Assembly: GCF_019063845.1 (NCBI RefSeq)
Contig: NZ_CP077683.1
Location: forward strand, 1,178,001 to 1,242,000
Origin: Geomonas subterranea
Lineage (GTDB): Bacteria; Desulfobacterota; Desulfuromonadia; Geobacterales; Geobacteraceae
Length of the DNA stretch: 64,000 nucleotides
Reading direction: 5' to 3'
Shown: positions 17,289-25,608 of the stretch, piece by piece
Layout of the letters: each line of letters starts with the position of its first letter
Numbering within the stretch: the stretch's first letter is position 1
Notes under the pieces: model-generated
Database searches by the model: none
Seen by the model: only the letters and a program-made list of their open reading frames with translations
Told to the model about the DNA's origin: nothing
Made by a program: the position numbers and the translations under genes

Positions 17289-17289
17289 C

Positions 17290-18468
17290 ATGCGCCGTGT
17301 CCTTTTTCTGCCGGCGGCGGCAGCGGTCATGGCGCTGCTGGCCTGGTACCTCTGGTCCGCCTCGCGCCCGGCCGGGAACGCGCCGCGTGAGACCTTCACG
17401 GTGGGGCAGACTCTGGGCGGGCCAGCGGCTCCCGGCTTCTTGCGCGCCGAGAAACCACGCCGGTTTTCCTTTCCCGCGGATCACGGACCGCACCCCGGCT
17501 ATCGCAACGAGTGGTGGTATTTCACCGGCAACCTGAAGGGGACCGACGGGCGCCGCTTCGGATACCAGCTCACCTTCTTCAAGACCGCTCTCACCCCCGG
17601 GGGGGTGGCGAGGGCATCGGCCTGGGCGACCAACCAGGTCTACATGGCGCACTTCGCCGTCACCGATGTCCAGGGAAGGCGGTTCCGCTTCGCCGAACGC
17701 TTCAGCCGCGGAGCGCTGGGGTTGGCCGGAGCCTCGGGGGAGCCCCTTGCCGTGCGCCTCGACGACTGGTCGGCGCTGCAGACCACGCCCCGCCCCTGGG
17801 GCGTCAGGCTGGCCGCAGCCGAGAACGGCCTGGCCCTGGATTTGAACCTCGTGAGCGTGAAGCCCGAGGTTCTAAACGGCGCAGGGGGGCTGAGCCGCAA
17901 GGGCGCGAGTCCGGGGAACGCCTCCTACTATTACTCCATCCCGCGCCTGGCTACCTCCGGGACGCTCCGCATCGGGGGGGAGCGCTTTGACGTGAATGGG
18001 CTCTCCTGGCTGGACCGGGAATGGAGCACCAGCGCACTCGAGCCCGACCAGGTCGGGTGGGACTGGTTCGCCTTGCAACTGGAAGACGGCAGGGATCTGA
18101 TGTTTTACCAGTTGCGCAGACGTGACGGCCGCAGCGATCCTTTCTCCGGAGGGACCCTGGTGGCCGCCGACGGGCGTAGCGAAACGCTGAAACGTGGGGA
18201 CGTGCGTCTGGAGGTGGTGAATTGGTGGGAGAGTCCCGCCAGCGGGATTCGCTATCCGTCGGTCTGGCGCCTGCGGGTGCCATCGGCCCGCATCGCCCTG
18301 GAGATTGTGCCGAGGCTCGCCGGACAGGAACTGCTGACCGGGTTCCGGTATTGGGAGGGCGCCGTCGAGGTGCGCGGCCTGGAGGGGAGCCCAGGCGGCA
18401 CAGGTTACCTGGAGATGACGGGGTATTCAGGAGCTGCGGCGGGGAGCGCCGGCGCTGCCGGCAGGTAG
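17290..18468 (+). CDS. CrtC/AttH-like lipocalin-domain protein
   Basis: A 392-residue protein with an N-terminal hydrophobic anchor or signal (residues 5-22). The mature part has the family opening HPGYRNEWWYFTGNL (near residue 70), then GYQLTFFKTAL, WYLDREWSTS-like DREWSTSALEPDQVGWDWFALQLEDGRDLMFYQLR, and a C-terminal YWEGAVEVRG...GTGYLEMTGY. These mark the paired lipocalin modules of the CrtC/AttH family (carotenoid 1,2-hydratase relatives). It starts 1 bp after the permease stop. In related operons this protein is thought to handle a hydrophobic ligand passed by the ABC permease. I do not claim carotenoid hydratase activity: no carotenoid genes are nearby. Confidence 0.88.
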   Translation: MRRVLFLPAAAAVMALLAWYLWSASRPAGNAPRETFTVGQTLGGPAAPGFLRAEKPRRFSFPADHGPHPGYRNEWWYFTGNLKGTDGRRFGYQLTFFKTALTPGGVARASAWATNQVYMAHFAVTDVQGRRFRFAERFSRGALGLAGASGEPLAVRLDDWSALQTTPRPWGVRLAAAENGLALDLNLVSVKPEVLNGAGGLSRKGASPGNASYYYSIPRLATSGTLRIGGERFDVNGLSWLDREWSTSALEPDQVGWDWFALQLEDGRDLMFYQLRRRDGRSDPFSGGTLVAADGRSETLKRGDVRLEVVNWWESPASGIRYPSVWRLRVPSARIALEIVPRLAGQELLTGFRYWEGAVEVRGLEGSPGGTGYLEMTGYSGAAAGSAGAAGR

Positions 18469-18483
18469 CTCAGAAACGAAAAA

Positions 18484-18505
18484 AGCACCGGACCGGGGTC
18501 GGTGC
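18484..18505 (-). terminator. Second terminator hairpin beyond tRNA-Ala
   Basis: On the minus strand AGCACCG and CGGTGCT pair around an 8-nt loop and are followed by a T6 run. It lies just after the + strand lipocalin gene, but its T run faces the minus strand, so it probably backs up the tRNA terminator. Confidence 0.7.
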
Positions 18506-18523
18506 TTCTGGTGAAGAATAAAA

Positions 18524-18552
18524 AAAGGACCCGGGAAGTTCCCAGGTCCTTT
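18524..18552 (-). terminator. Terminator of tRNA-Ala
   Basis: AAAGGACC and GGTCCTTT form the base of a stem around GGGA/TCCC, followed on the minus strand by a T run, 9 bp after the tRNA 3' end. Confidence 0.88.
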
Positions 18553-18560
18553 GTAATTGA

Positions 18561-18636
<76 letters not shown>

Positions 18637-19033
18637 ATCTAAGGAGTCCTGTTTATAGCAAACGGTGGTTTGTGTGTCAATAGCTAATTCTCCAATGGAT
18701 GCAAAAAAGTTATTCCCGCATAGCCGCCCTGGTTGCGGTTCTACGCACCTGGGACGGCACCGTCTGTCTCCTCCTGTTTCAGCGTCGCCGCTATTTTGCT
18801 TCCCAAGTTGAATTGGCCGTGTCCTCCCCGCGATGCTCTTTGCCTGTAAGCTCCAGCGAAATGTCAGTTTCGATTCCTCCTATACAGCCAAGGCGTCAGT
18901 GACCCGATATGACATAGACAGCGGCAGCCGAACCGGTGGCCCTGTCACTCTGTTGCAGTCCGCTCGTCCGTCCGGCAGATCGCGTTTTTGTACTATCGGC
19001 CGAGCACTCTTAACACCCGGGAGAGTGGCTGAG
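18637..19033 (+). other. Intergenic region between tRNA-Ala and the GGDEF-EAL gene
   Basis: The frame of the next gene stays open from 18833, but codons 18833-19033 read as unstructured, non-family sequence, and there is no convincing ribosome binding site before the GTG at 19034. I searched by eye for a GEMM-type cyclic dinucleotide aptamer and saw none. Nothing else is supportable here. Confidence 0.45.
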
Positions 19034-22009
19034 GTGAAATCCGACCAACAAAATTCCTTCCACCGCACTGGATCCGTCAAAACAATCCTCTCTAGAGCTG
19101 TAATCACCGCCCTCGTCTGGACCCTGCTCCTTGCCGTCGCAGTGTGGTGGAACGTGCGCGTCGCCTATCAGCAGGCGCTGGAACTCGCCAAAACCCAGGC
19201 CGAGATAGCGCTGGCCAAAGACCTGGCTTTCAGGAAATGGGCCTCCAAGCGTGGGCGGATTTACATGGAGCACGGGCCGCTGGTCTCCCCGAGCCCGTTT
19301 CTGAATCACGTCCCCGACCGGGACCTGGAAAGCACCAATGGGCTGCGCCTGACACTTAAAAACCCCGCCATGATCATGAACGAGATCACCCGGGAGGCGC
19401 CTCAATTCCACGGCGTCAGTACCAGAATCACCTCCAGGCTTTACCTCAATCCCATGGACGCGCCTGACCCGTGGGAGCAAAAGGCCCTGTTCATCGTGGA
19501 GGGGACCCGTGAAGATTATCACGCCGCCACCCTCATCGACGGCCAACCGTACCTGCGCATGATGCAACCCCTGATCATGGAGGAATCCTGCCTCAAGTGC
19601 CACGCCTGGACCGGAATCAAGGTCGGTGAGCTGCGCGGCGGCACCGACGTCTCGATACCGCTTGCCCCTTTTTACGCCGCGGCCGGGAAGCAGGCCCGGG
19701 GAGTGGCGGCCAGTCACGGCGCGATCTGGCTTTTGGGACTGGTCTCGATCGGATTCATCACGCGCCGGACCATGATCGTCGAGGTGGAGCGCTCCCAGCA
19801 AGAGGCGCAGTTGAAGGAGAAGAACCTCGAACTGCAGGACTCGAAGCAGTACCTTTTGACCATCATCGAGTTCCTGCCGGACGCCACCCTCATCATCGAC
19901 AACAACGGAAGAGTTGTCGGTTGGAACCGCGAGCTGGCCCGGCTGACCGGGATTGCACCCGAGGCGATGATCGGCCGCGGCGAGCTGGAATACGCCCTTC
20001 CTTTCTACGGCCATCGGCGCCCGCTCTTGATAGATCTCGCGTTGAATCCGGCCCTGGATTGCGAGGGACGCTACGAAGGGTTCGTGCGCAACGGCGACAT
20101 CGTGCAGGGCGAATGCTACGCCCCGAAGCTTGGCGAAACGCCGATCCACCTCACCTCATCTGCCTCCGTCCTGCGCAACTCCAAGGGGGAGATCATCGGC
20201 GCCATCGAGTGCATCAGGGACACCACCGAGCAGATGAAGACGCAGAAGCGGATCAAGCTGCTGGCGAAGATCTTCAATGAGAGCGGCGAGGCGATCGTCA
20301 TAACCGACAGCGAAAACAAAATCATGGAAACCAACAAGGCCTTCGCCCAGTTCACCGGCTACTCCAGGGAGGAGGCGCTCGGCAAGAACCCGAGAGTCTT
20401 GAAGTCCGGCATCGAGGACAGGAAGTTTTACGAGAACATGTGGCGCTCCATCCTGGAGACCAATTACTGGCAGGGAGAGATCTGGGACAAGCGCAAAGAC
20501 GGCTCCCTCTATCCAAAATGGCTCACCATCACGGCCATTCGCGGCCAAGACAACACCATCACCAACTACTTTGCGACTTTCTCAGACATAACACAGCGCA
20601 AGGCGGCGGAGATGCGGATCGAACAGCTGGCACATACCGATACCCTCACCTCGCTCCCCAACCGTCATACACTGGTCGAGCGGTTGACCCAGTCGCTCGA
20701 GCAGGCGAAGAGGGGAGGGCACATGCTCGCCGTTCTTTTCGTCGACCTTGACCGTTTCAAGATGATCAACGACACCCTCGGGCATCACGTAGGTGACCTG
20801 CTGCTCACCGAGGTGGCGTCCAGGCTGAAGGAATCGCTGCGGGCGGAGGATGTCGTGGCGCGTTTCGGCGGGGACGAATTCGTGGTGGTGCAACCCAAAA
20901 TCAGGTCGCAGATAGAGCCAGCGCACGTGGCCGAGAAGATCCTGAAGACCGTTGCGGAGCCGTACTTTCTGGACAACAACACCGTCTACACAAGCCCAAG
21001 CATCGGCATCAGCGTCTTTCCAGATGACGGAACGACCGTGGCTGAGCTGTTCAAGAACGCGGATGCCGCCATGTACCACGCCAAGGCCGCCGGGCGCAAC
21101 ACCTACCAGATGTTCACCCGCGAAATGCATACGGCCGCCCGCCAGCGTCTCGCGATAGAGAACAGCCTGCGCAGTGCCGTAGCCAACGACGAATTCGTGC
21201 TCCATTACCAGCCGCAGGTGGACCCTGCAAACGGCAGGCTGGTCGGGTTCGAGGCGCTGGTACGCTGGCAGAACCCGGAGAACGGCCTGGTGTTCCCGGA
21301 CCGGTTTATCCCTGTTGCCGAGGAGACGGGACTCATCCTGGAGATCGGCCGGCAGGTCTTCGAGAAGGCGTGCCGGCAGGCGGCTGCATGGCGTGAGGCC
21401 GGGCTCCCGCCGGTGAAGATCGCGGTCAACCTATCGGCCCGGCAACTGCGGCAGCCCGATCTTCCCGAGACCCTTTCCGCCATCATGAAGAGCTGTGGTG
21501 CGGACCCGGGGATGATGGAACTTGAGATGACCGAAAGCATGACCATGGAGCGCCCTGTGGAAAGCATCCGCATTCTCGGGGCCTTCAAGGAAATGGGGAT
21601 CGGCCTCGCCATCGATGATTTCGGAACCGGTTACTCGTCGCTTAGTTACCTGAAGCTCTTCCCAGTCGACAAGCTGAAGATCGACCGGTCCTTCGTAAAA
21701 GACATAGAGGTCGATCCTGACGATGCCGCGATCGCATCGGCGACCATCGCCATGGCGCATACTCTTGGCAAGAAGGTGGTAGCGGAAGGGGTGGAGACTC
21801 AAGCCCAGCTGGAATTCCTGGTGCGGCACGGCTGCGACATCATTCAGGGGTATCTCTTCAGCAAGCCTTTGTCAGCCGAAGAAGCGGAACTCTATCTATC
21901 GAAGCGGGGGGAGGAGCAGGGGGATTCGACACGAATGCGGTACGTTAGGGAAAGTTACTTGACCGGCATTCGATTTATTGATATAAGGTGTGTCTCTTTG
22001 AGGCGGTAG
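19034..22009 (+). CDS. Membrane sensor with c-type heme domain, two PAS domains, GGDEF and EAL
   Basis: A 991-residue protein starting at GTG 19034. An N-terminal helix (about 17-37) leads into a periplasmic Tll0287-like (DUF3365) domain. This carries a heme c motif, CLKCH (C186-C189-H190), before the second helix near 230-247. The cytoplasmic part has a coiled linker, two PAS domains (about 270-400 and 405-525), a diguanylate cyclase domain with an intact GGDEF (612-616), and a phosphodiesterase domain with an intact EAL (740-742) plus the downstream DDFGTGYSSL and KIDRSF motifs. It can in principle both make and degrade cyclic di-GMP in response to redox state or a heme ligand. The gene stands alone, and which activity dominates is unknown. 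Confidence 0.92.
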   Translation: MKSDQQNSFHRTGSVKTILSRAVITALVWTLLLAVAVWWNVRVAYQQALELAKTQAEIALAKDLAFRKWASKRGRIYMEHGPLVSPSPFLNHVPDRDLESTNGLRLTLKNPAMIMNEITREAPQFHGVSTRITSRLYLNPMDAPDPWEQKALFIVEGTREDYHAATLIDGQPYLRMMQPLIMEESCLKCHAWTGIKVGELRGGTDVSIPLAPFYAAAGKQARGVAASHGAIWLLGLVSIGFITRRTMIVEVERSQQEAQLKEKNLELQDSKQYLLTIIEFLPDATLIIDNNGRVVGWNRELARLTGIAPEAMIGRGELEYALPFYGHRRPLLIDLALNPALDCEGRYEGFVRNGDIVQGECYAPKLGETPIHLTSSASVLRNSKGEIIGAIECIRDTTEQMKTQKRIKLLAKIFNESGEAIVITDSENKIMETNKAFAQFTGYSREEALGKNPRVLKSGIEDRKFYENMWRSILETNYWQGEIWDKRKDGSLYPKWLTITAIRGQDNTITNYFATFSDITQRKAAEMRIEQLAHTDTLTSLPNRHTLVERLTQSLEQAKRGGHMLAVLFVDLDRFKMINDTLGHHVGDLLLTEVASRLKESLRAEDVVARFGGDEFVVVQPKIRSQIEPAHVAEKILKTVAEPYFLDNNTVYTSPSIGISVFPDDGTTVAELFKNADAAMYHAKAAGRNTYQMFTREMHTAARQRLAIENSLRSAVANDEFVLHYQPQVDPANGRLVGFEALVRWQNPENGLVFPDRFIPVAEETGLILEIGRQVFEKACRQAAAWREAGLPPVKIAVNLSARQLRQPDLPETLSAIMKSCGADPGMMELEMTESMTMERPVESIRILGAFKEMGIGLAIDDFGTGYSSLSYLKLFPVDKLKIDRSFVKDIEVDPDDAAIASATIAMAHTLGKKVVAEGVETQAQLEFLVRHGCDIIQGYLFSKPLSAEEAELYLSKRGEEQGDSTRMRYVRESYLTGIRFIDIRCVSLRR

Positions 22010-22032
22010 CAGTCAGGACCGTTGCATAAGAC

Positions 22033-22117
22033 GCCGGAGTGGTGAAATTGGTAGACGCACTGGATTCAAAATCCAGCGCCGCAAGGCGTGCCGGTTCGAC
22101 CCCGGCCTCCGGTACCA
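22033..22117 (+). tRNA. tRNA-Leu (anticodon CAA)
   Basis: An 85-nt class II tRNA. Acceptor GCCGGAG/CTCCGGT with ACCA encoded, D arm with AAATTGGTAGACGC, anticodon stem CTGGA/TCCAG with loop TTCAAAA (anticodon CAA), a long variable arm (CGCCGCAAGGCG), and T arm CCGGTTCGACCCCGG. It reads UUG codons. It starts 23 bp after the GGDEF-EAL stop and ends before a terminator. Confidence 0.97.
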
Positions 22118-22126
22118 TACAAAATT

Positions 22127-22166
22127 AAAAGGCTTAGCTCTCACGGGCTAGGCCTTTTGTTTTTTC
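22127..22166 (+). terminator. Terminator of tRNA-Leu
   Basis: AAAAGGC...TAGC pairs with GCTA...GCCTTTT around TCTCACG, followed by a T-rich tail (GTTTTTTC), 9 bp after the tRNA. Confidence 0.88.
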
Positions 22167-22434
22167 TGACGTCAGCAGTTGCGTCCGAATTCAAACACAG
22201 GACCATGCGTCTAACCATGCTCATGGTGAGACTGCAGATTGGCAACAGTACAAGAAATATAATTGATCCATACTAACCCTGCATGTTAATCTGCTGCCTG
22301 CTGCTCAATCTTGTTCCGCAGCTACTATCAGTTGAAAAGTGTCGTTGCACTGTGCAAGATCAACCCAACACGCCAGGGGAGCAGTCGCGGTAAAACCGCG
22401 CCGCTCGTCGGCGGCACGTTATAACGGAGGGGAA
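22167..22434 (+). other. Leader region of the glutaredoxin-like gene
   Basis: No gene is visible. A GC-rich stem-like stretch (GCGGTAAAACCGC, then GCCGCTCGTCGGCGGC) lies about 30-50 bp before the ribosome binding site. It could fold in the leader RNA, but it does not match a riboswitch class I recognise. Confidence 0.4.
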
Positions 22435-22941
22435 ATGATGATGCGGTCATTAGTTGCCATGTTTGCAGTGTTGCTTGCGTTCCCAATCGTCATTCATGCG
22501 GAGATGTACAAATGGATTGACGATACCGGCGCCGTGACGTTCAAGGACACTCCTCCGCCGGCATCGAAAAAGAAGAAAAAAGTTAAAACTTACACCGATG
22601 CCGATTTCGACCCTGCCCCAACTCAGCAGCCGGCAGCCAAGCCCCCTCCGCGCAAAACCGCTTCAGTCGCTTCGGAAAAGCAGACCCCACCGAAGCAGCA
22701 GTTCAGCGGCACCGTCGAATTGTACGTCACCTCATGGTGCGGTTACTGCAAAAAGGCCCGTGCCTACCTGGACAGTAAGGGAGTTCCTTACGTCGCATAT
22801 GACATCGAGAAAGACGCCGCCGCCGACCGGCGACACAAGGAGTTGGGAGGCCGCGGCGTGCCGCTCATCGTTATTGGCTCCAACAAGATCTCTGGCTTTT
22901 CCGCACAGGCGATAGACCACTACCTGGAGAATGCCAAGTAA
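22435..22941 (+). CDS. Exported DUF4124-glutaredoxin fusion
   Basis: A 168-residue protein with ATG at 22435 behind GGAGGGG. A signal peptide (1-20, cleavage after HA) precedes a DUF4124 motif (EMYKWIDDTGAVTFKDTPPP, the usual pattern of this periplasmic module). A Lys/Pro-rich linker follows, then a glutaredoxin-like domain with active site CGYC (C102-C105) and the conserved cis-Pro in GRGVPLIVIGSNKISGF. It should act on thiols in the periplasm, perhaps on exported c-type cytochromes or metal proteins. Partner genes are not adjacent, so the electron donor is unknown. The domain calls are strong. Confidence 0.88.
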   Translation: MMMRSLVAMFAVLLAFPIVIHAEMYKWIDDTGAVTFKDTPPPASKKKKKVKTYTDADFDPAPTQQPAAKPPPRKTASVASEKQTPPKQQFSGTVELYVTSWCGYCKKARAYLDSKGVPYVAYDIEKDAAADRRHKELGGRGVPLIVIGSNKISGFSAQAIDHYLENAK

Positions 22942-23159
22942 TGGTGGACTGCCTGTCTAACATTTCAGAGAAACGAATATACCGCAGTGAAAGAGGAACA
23001 CATGTCTCGATTCATAATCATGATGCTTCTTGTCCCCCTTTTACTGGTTTAGGTCTGATGTGCTTCTGTTCAAGCCACACAGCGTGAGCCGTGTGCCGGA
23101 TTCCCGTATCCTGAGGAGATCCCATCTGAGAAATGATAGTCGATACTGGGAGAAGAGCC

Positions 23160-23882
23160 ATGACTTCACCTGAGGCAAGCACGGCCCTCGCGGTTTGCCC
23201 TAAGTGTTCGGCGCCGCGCCAGCTAGATTGTGACACCTGCCCCAGGTGTGGGGTCATCTTCGCTAAGGTACGGCAGCGCCCGGATCAAACGCCTGCGGAG
23301 CAGGAGTTTGACTTGTCTTTTGCTGCGGCTGTTGCTGCCAAGCCCGCTGCCAGGGGCGTGGTTGCTGCCCGATGTGCGTTTCTCGCTCTCCTTGCATTCT
23401 ACAGCTTTCGCATCCTGACCCATCCTGTCGCCTCTAATTACGTGGGCGAAACTTTCCTGCACCTCGTCAATCTTCCCTTCCACGAGGCGGGGCACGTCCT
23501 CTTTTCACCTTTTGGCCGCTTCCTCCAGGTCGCCGGGGGGACGATCATGCAGCTTCTGGTTCCGGCGGTTGTGGCAATCTCCTTCTACATGCGCAAGGAC
23601 CGCTACGCTGCAGCGGTCGGTATCTGGTGGTTGGGAGAGAGCATGGCGGATGTGGCTCCCTACGCGGATGACGCACGTGCCGGCCAACTGCCGCTCCTGG
23701 GGGGTGTCACGGGGAGCGAGGTGGAAGATTACCACGATTGGGAGGTGATGCTGGGGAAACTTGGGCTCCTTACTTGGGATCATTCCATCGGCAGCTTTTT
23801 CTTCGTCACCGGTGGTGTCGTCATGGCAGCGGCCATTATCTGGGGCGTCATGGTATCCTTTCGCCAGCCAGAAGCTGACTGA
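23160..23882 (+). CDS. Zinc-ribbon membrane protein with HEAGH motif (M50-like)
   Basis: A 240-residue protein. Residues 12-35 carry a zinc ribbon (CPKCSAP then CDTCPRCGVIF). Four to five membrane helices follow from about 65. HEAGH at 108-112 sits at a helix start, as in site-2-type (M50) metalloproteases, and is followed by FSPFGRFLQVAGGTIMQLLVPAVVA. A second metal-ligand motif of the classic NPDG type is not evident, so activity is uncertain. I chose the ATG at 23160 (GGGAGAAG upstream) over an ATG at 23133. The neighbours do not reveal a substrate. An intramembrane protease or a metal-binding membrane protein are both possible. Confidence 0.75.
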   Translation: MTSPEASTALAVCPKCSAPRQLDCDTCPRCGVIFAKVRQRPDQTPAEQEFDLSFAAAVAAKPAARGVVAARCAFLALLAFYSFRILTHPVASNYVGETFLHLVNLPFHEAGHVLFSPFGRFLQVAGGTIMQLLVPAVVAISFYMRKDRYAAAVGIWWLGESMADVAPYADDARAGQLPLLGGVTGSEVEDYHDWEVMLGKLGLLTWDHSIGSFFFVTGGVVMAAAIIWGVMVSFRQPEAD

Positions 23883-24065
23883 TGCCTCAATGGCCGGGCG
23901 AGATATCGACAACCTTGCGCAGGTAACTGACTCCTGCGCCGACTGTTATTCATCGAGGATCTGAAAATAGAGGTAGTTGTAGTTGTCAACCGAGCGTGTT
24001 AATCTGCTTAGCCTCGACTTAACCTGAAGTGCCAAAAAGCTCGTCCCATACTTGCAGGAGCCACA

Positions 24066-25334
24066 TTGCCATCTGAAAACGGAACTCGTCGAGTAGTCAT
24101 CGCCGCAGCCTGCACGCTTCTCATGTTGAACCTGGGTACTGTGTATGCCTGGAGCTTCTTTCAGAAGCCGTTGTGCGAAACCTATGGCTGGTCCAACAGC
24201 CAAGTGGTATGGACGTTCAGCCTCGCCATCTGCTTTCTCGGCCTTTCCGCCGCTGCCGGCGGTCTCATTCTCCCCAAAACCGGACCGCGCCCCCTCGCCC
24301 TCGCAGGGGCTGTACTGTTCGGTTCGGGGTACCTCCTTGCGGCACTCGCTCTCCAAATGCACTTGCTGCCGCTCCTTTACCTCGGATACGGCGTGGTCGG
24401 TGGCATCGGGCTGGGTCTTGGCTACGTGACCCCCGTCGCGACGGTCTCCCGCTGGTTTCCGGACCACCGGGGATTGGCGACGGGGACGGTGGTGATGGGG
24501 TTCGGCTTCGGCGCGCTGCTCATGTCGAAGGTGATCGCCCCGTTTTTGCTGCGAAGTGTCGGTGGAGATATGGTGCTTGCCTTCACGGTAATGGGGGTGC
24601 TTTTTCTTGCTCTTTCGCTGGCTTCCGCTGCCTTCATTCGCAACCCTCCCGCTGCGTCACCTGCCAACGCCACAGCCGGTGATCTCCCGGATAGTGACGC
24701 GGCGACAGCCGGAAGTCGCATAGCCTCCAAGTCGTTCGTCTTGATGTGGCTGATCTTCTTTTGCAATATATTCGCGGGCATCGCCCTGATCGGGTTTCAG
24801 TCACCACTGTTTCAGGATGTTTGCGCGAAGTACGATCCCGGCCTCGGTAGGGAAACTCTGGCGGGCTATGGCGGGACTCTGATCGCCGCAAGTTCGGTGT
24901 TCAACGGCATCGGGCGTTTTCTCTGGGGAGCTTTATCCGACCGCCTGGGGCGACTTCTTGCATTCAGGTTGATCCTTGCCTCGCAGATCGCAGCCTTCGC
25001 CGTTTTGATGCAGACCGCCCACCCGTGGCTGTTCGCGACGCTCGTCTGCTATATCCTTCTCTGTTACGGGGGCGGGTTCGGGACCATGCCTTCGTTCGTC
25101 CTCGATATGTTCGGAGCTCGATTGATGCCGGCGGTGTACGGGACCATCCTCACGGCGTGGTCGGCTGCCGGGATAGCCGGTCCCCAGCTCGTGGCGATGA
25201 TGAAAGATCGGTTCCCCGGTCAACCTGCGCTTGCTTCCTTCTACAGTTTTGCCACCGCCATCTGTTTCCTGGGGACGGGCATGTTGCTTTCCTTGTTCTT
25301 GAAGGAGAGACGGAGGGAGCCATGCTGTTCCTGA
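24066..25334 (+). CDS. MFS transporter, OxlT (oxalate:formate antiporter)-like
   Basis: A 422-residue carrier starting at TTG 24066, with AGGAG 4-8 bp upstream and no competing ATG before helix 1. It has twelve predicted helices. The opening LGTVYAWSFFQKPLCETYGWSNSQVVWTFSLAICFLGLSAA and the closing YGGGFGTMPSFVLDMFGARLMPAVYGTILTAWSAAGIAGP are typical of the OxlT-like subfamily, which exchanges small carboxylates. The start of a 55-codon gene lies 75 bp after its stop, so the two may be co-transcribed. The substrate is not identifiable from sequence. Confidence 0.88.
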   Translation: MPSENGTRRVVIAAACTLLMLNLGTVYAWSFFQKPLCETYGWSNSQVVWTFSLAICFLGLSAAAGGLILPKTGPRPLALAGAVLFGSGYLLAALALQMHLLPLLYLGYGVVGGIGLGLGYVTPVATVSRWFPDHRGLATGTVVMGFGFGALLMSKVIAPFLLRSVGGDMVLAFTVMGVLFLALSLASAAFIRNPPAASPANATAGDLPDSDAATAGSRIASKSFVLMWLIFFCNIFAGIALIGFQSPLFQDVCAKYDPGLGRETLAGYGGTLIAASSVFNGIGRFLWGALSDRLGRLLAFRLILASQIAAFAVLMQTAHPWLFATLVCYILLCYGGGFGTMPSFVLDMFGARLMPAVYGTILTAWSAAGIAGPQLVAMMKDRFPGQPALASFYSFATAICFLGTGMLLSLFLKERRREPCCS

Positions 25335-25409
25335 CACTCTTGCCGTCGTCAGGGCTGAGCAGCCCCGACACTCGCTCACGTTACGCTCTTAAAAAAGGAG
25401 AGTTGCACA

Positions 25410-25577
25410 ATGTTTGAGACGCAGTACAACGAGGAGATGGAAGCAGAGGTAAGGCGGTTGGAGGCCAAGAAGAGGGCCGAGGAGGCGGGGCACCCGGAAT
25501 GGGACAACGCCTGCGCGTCTTGCCGATGCCGGCTGGCCGGTACCGACGACAAGTTCTGCACGGCCTGCCGCCGCTAA
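25410..25577 (+). CDS. 55-residue zinc-ribbon protein
   Basis: A small ORF with AAAAAAGGAG 10 bp before its ATG. The first 25 residues are a highly charged helix rich in Glu and Lys. The rest holds two Cys pairs, CASCRC and CTACRR, spaced like a rubredoxin-type zinc knuckle. It follows the MFS gene by 75 bp and directly precedes the 42/43-bp hairpin array. I do not know a named family for it. The ribosome binding site, the Cys pattern and the coding-like composition support a real gene; a metal- or nucleic acid-binding role is only inference. Confidence 0.72.
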   Translation: MFETQYNEEMEAEVRRLEAKKRAEEAGHPEWDNACASCRCRLAGTDDKFCTACRR

Positions 25578-25608
25578 GGAGCTGTCCCAATGCAATTCCG
25601 GGTTAAAC

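Noticed and set aside
18833-19033. N-terminal extension of the GGDEF-EAL protein from ATG 18833
   Set aside because: The extension is non-family sequence without a ribosome binding site. A GTG at 19034 with GAGAG upstream gives the expected short cytoplasmic tail before the first helix.
22339-22434. Riboswitch before the glutaredoxin-like gene
   Set aside because: A GC-rich stem is present, but I could not match the conserved core of the riboswitch classes I compared it with by eye.
23002-23136. Short exported peptide (MSRFIIMMLLVPLLLV) with a continuation CASVQATQREPC after two in-frame stops
   Set aside because: A ribosome binding site and signal-like start exist, and the continuation resembles a small Cys-containing secreted protein. 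But two stops within three codons and the short length leave it as a possible decayed gene at best; comparison with relatives would decide.
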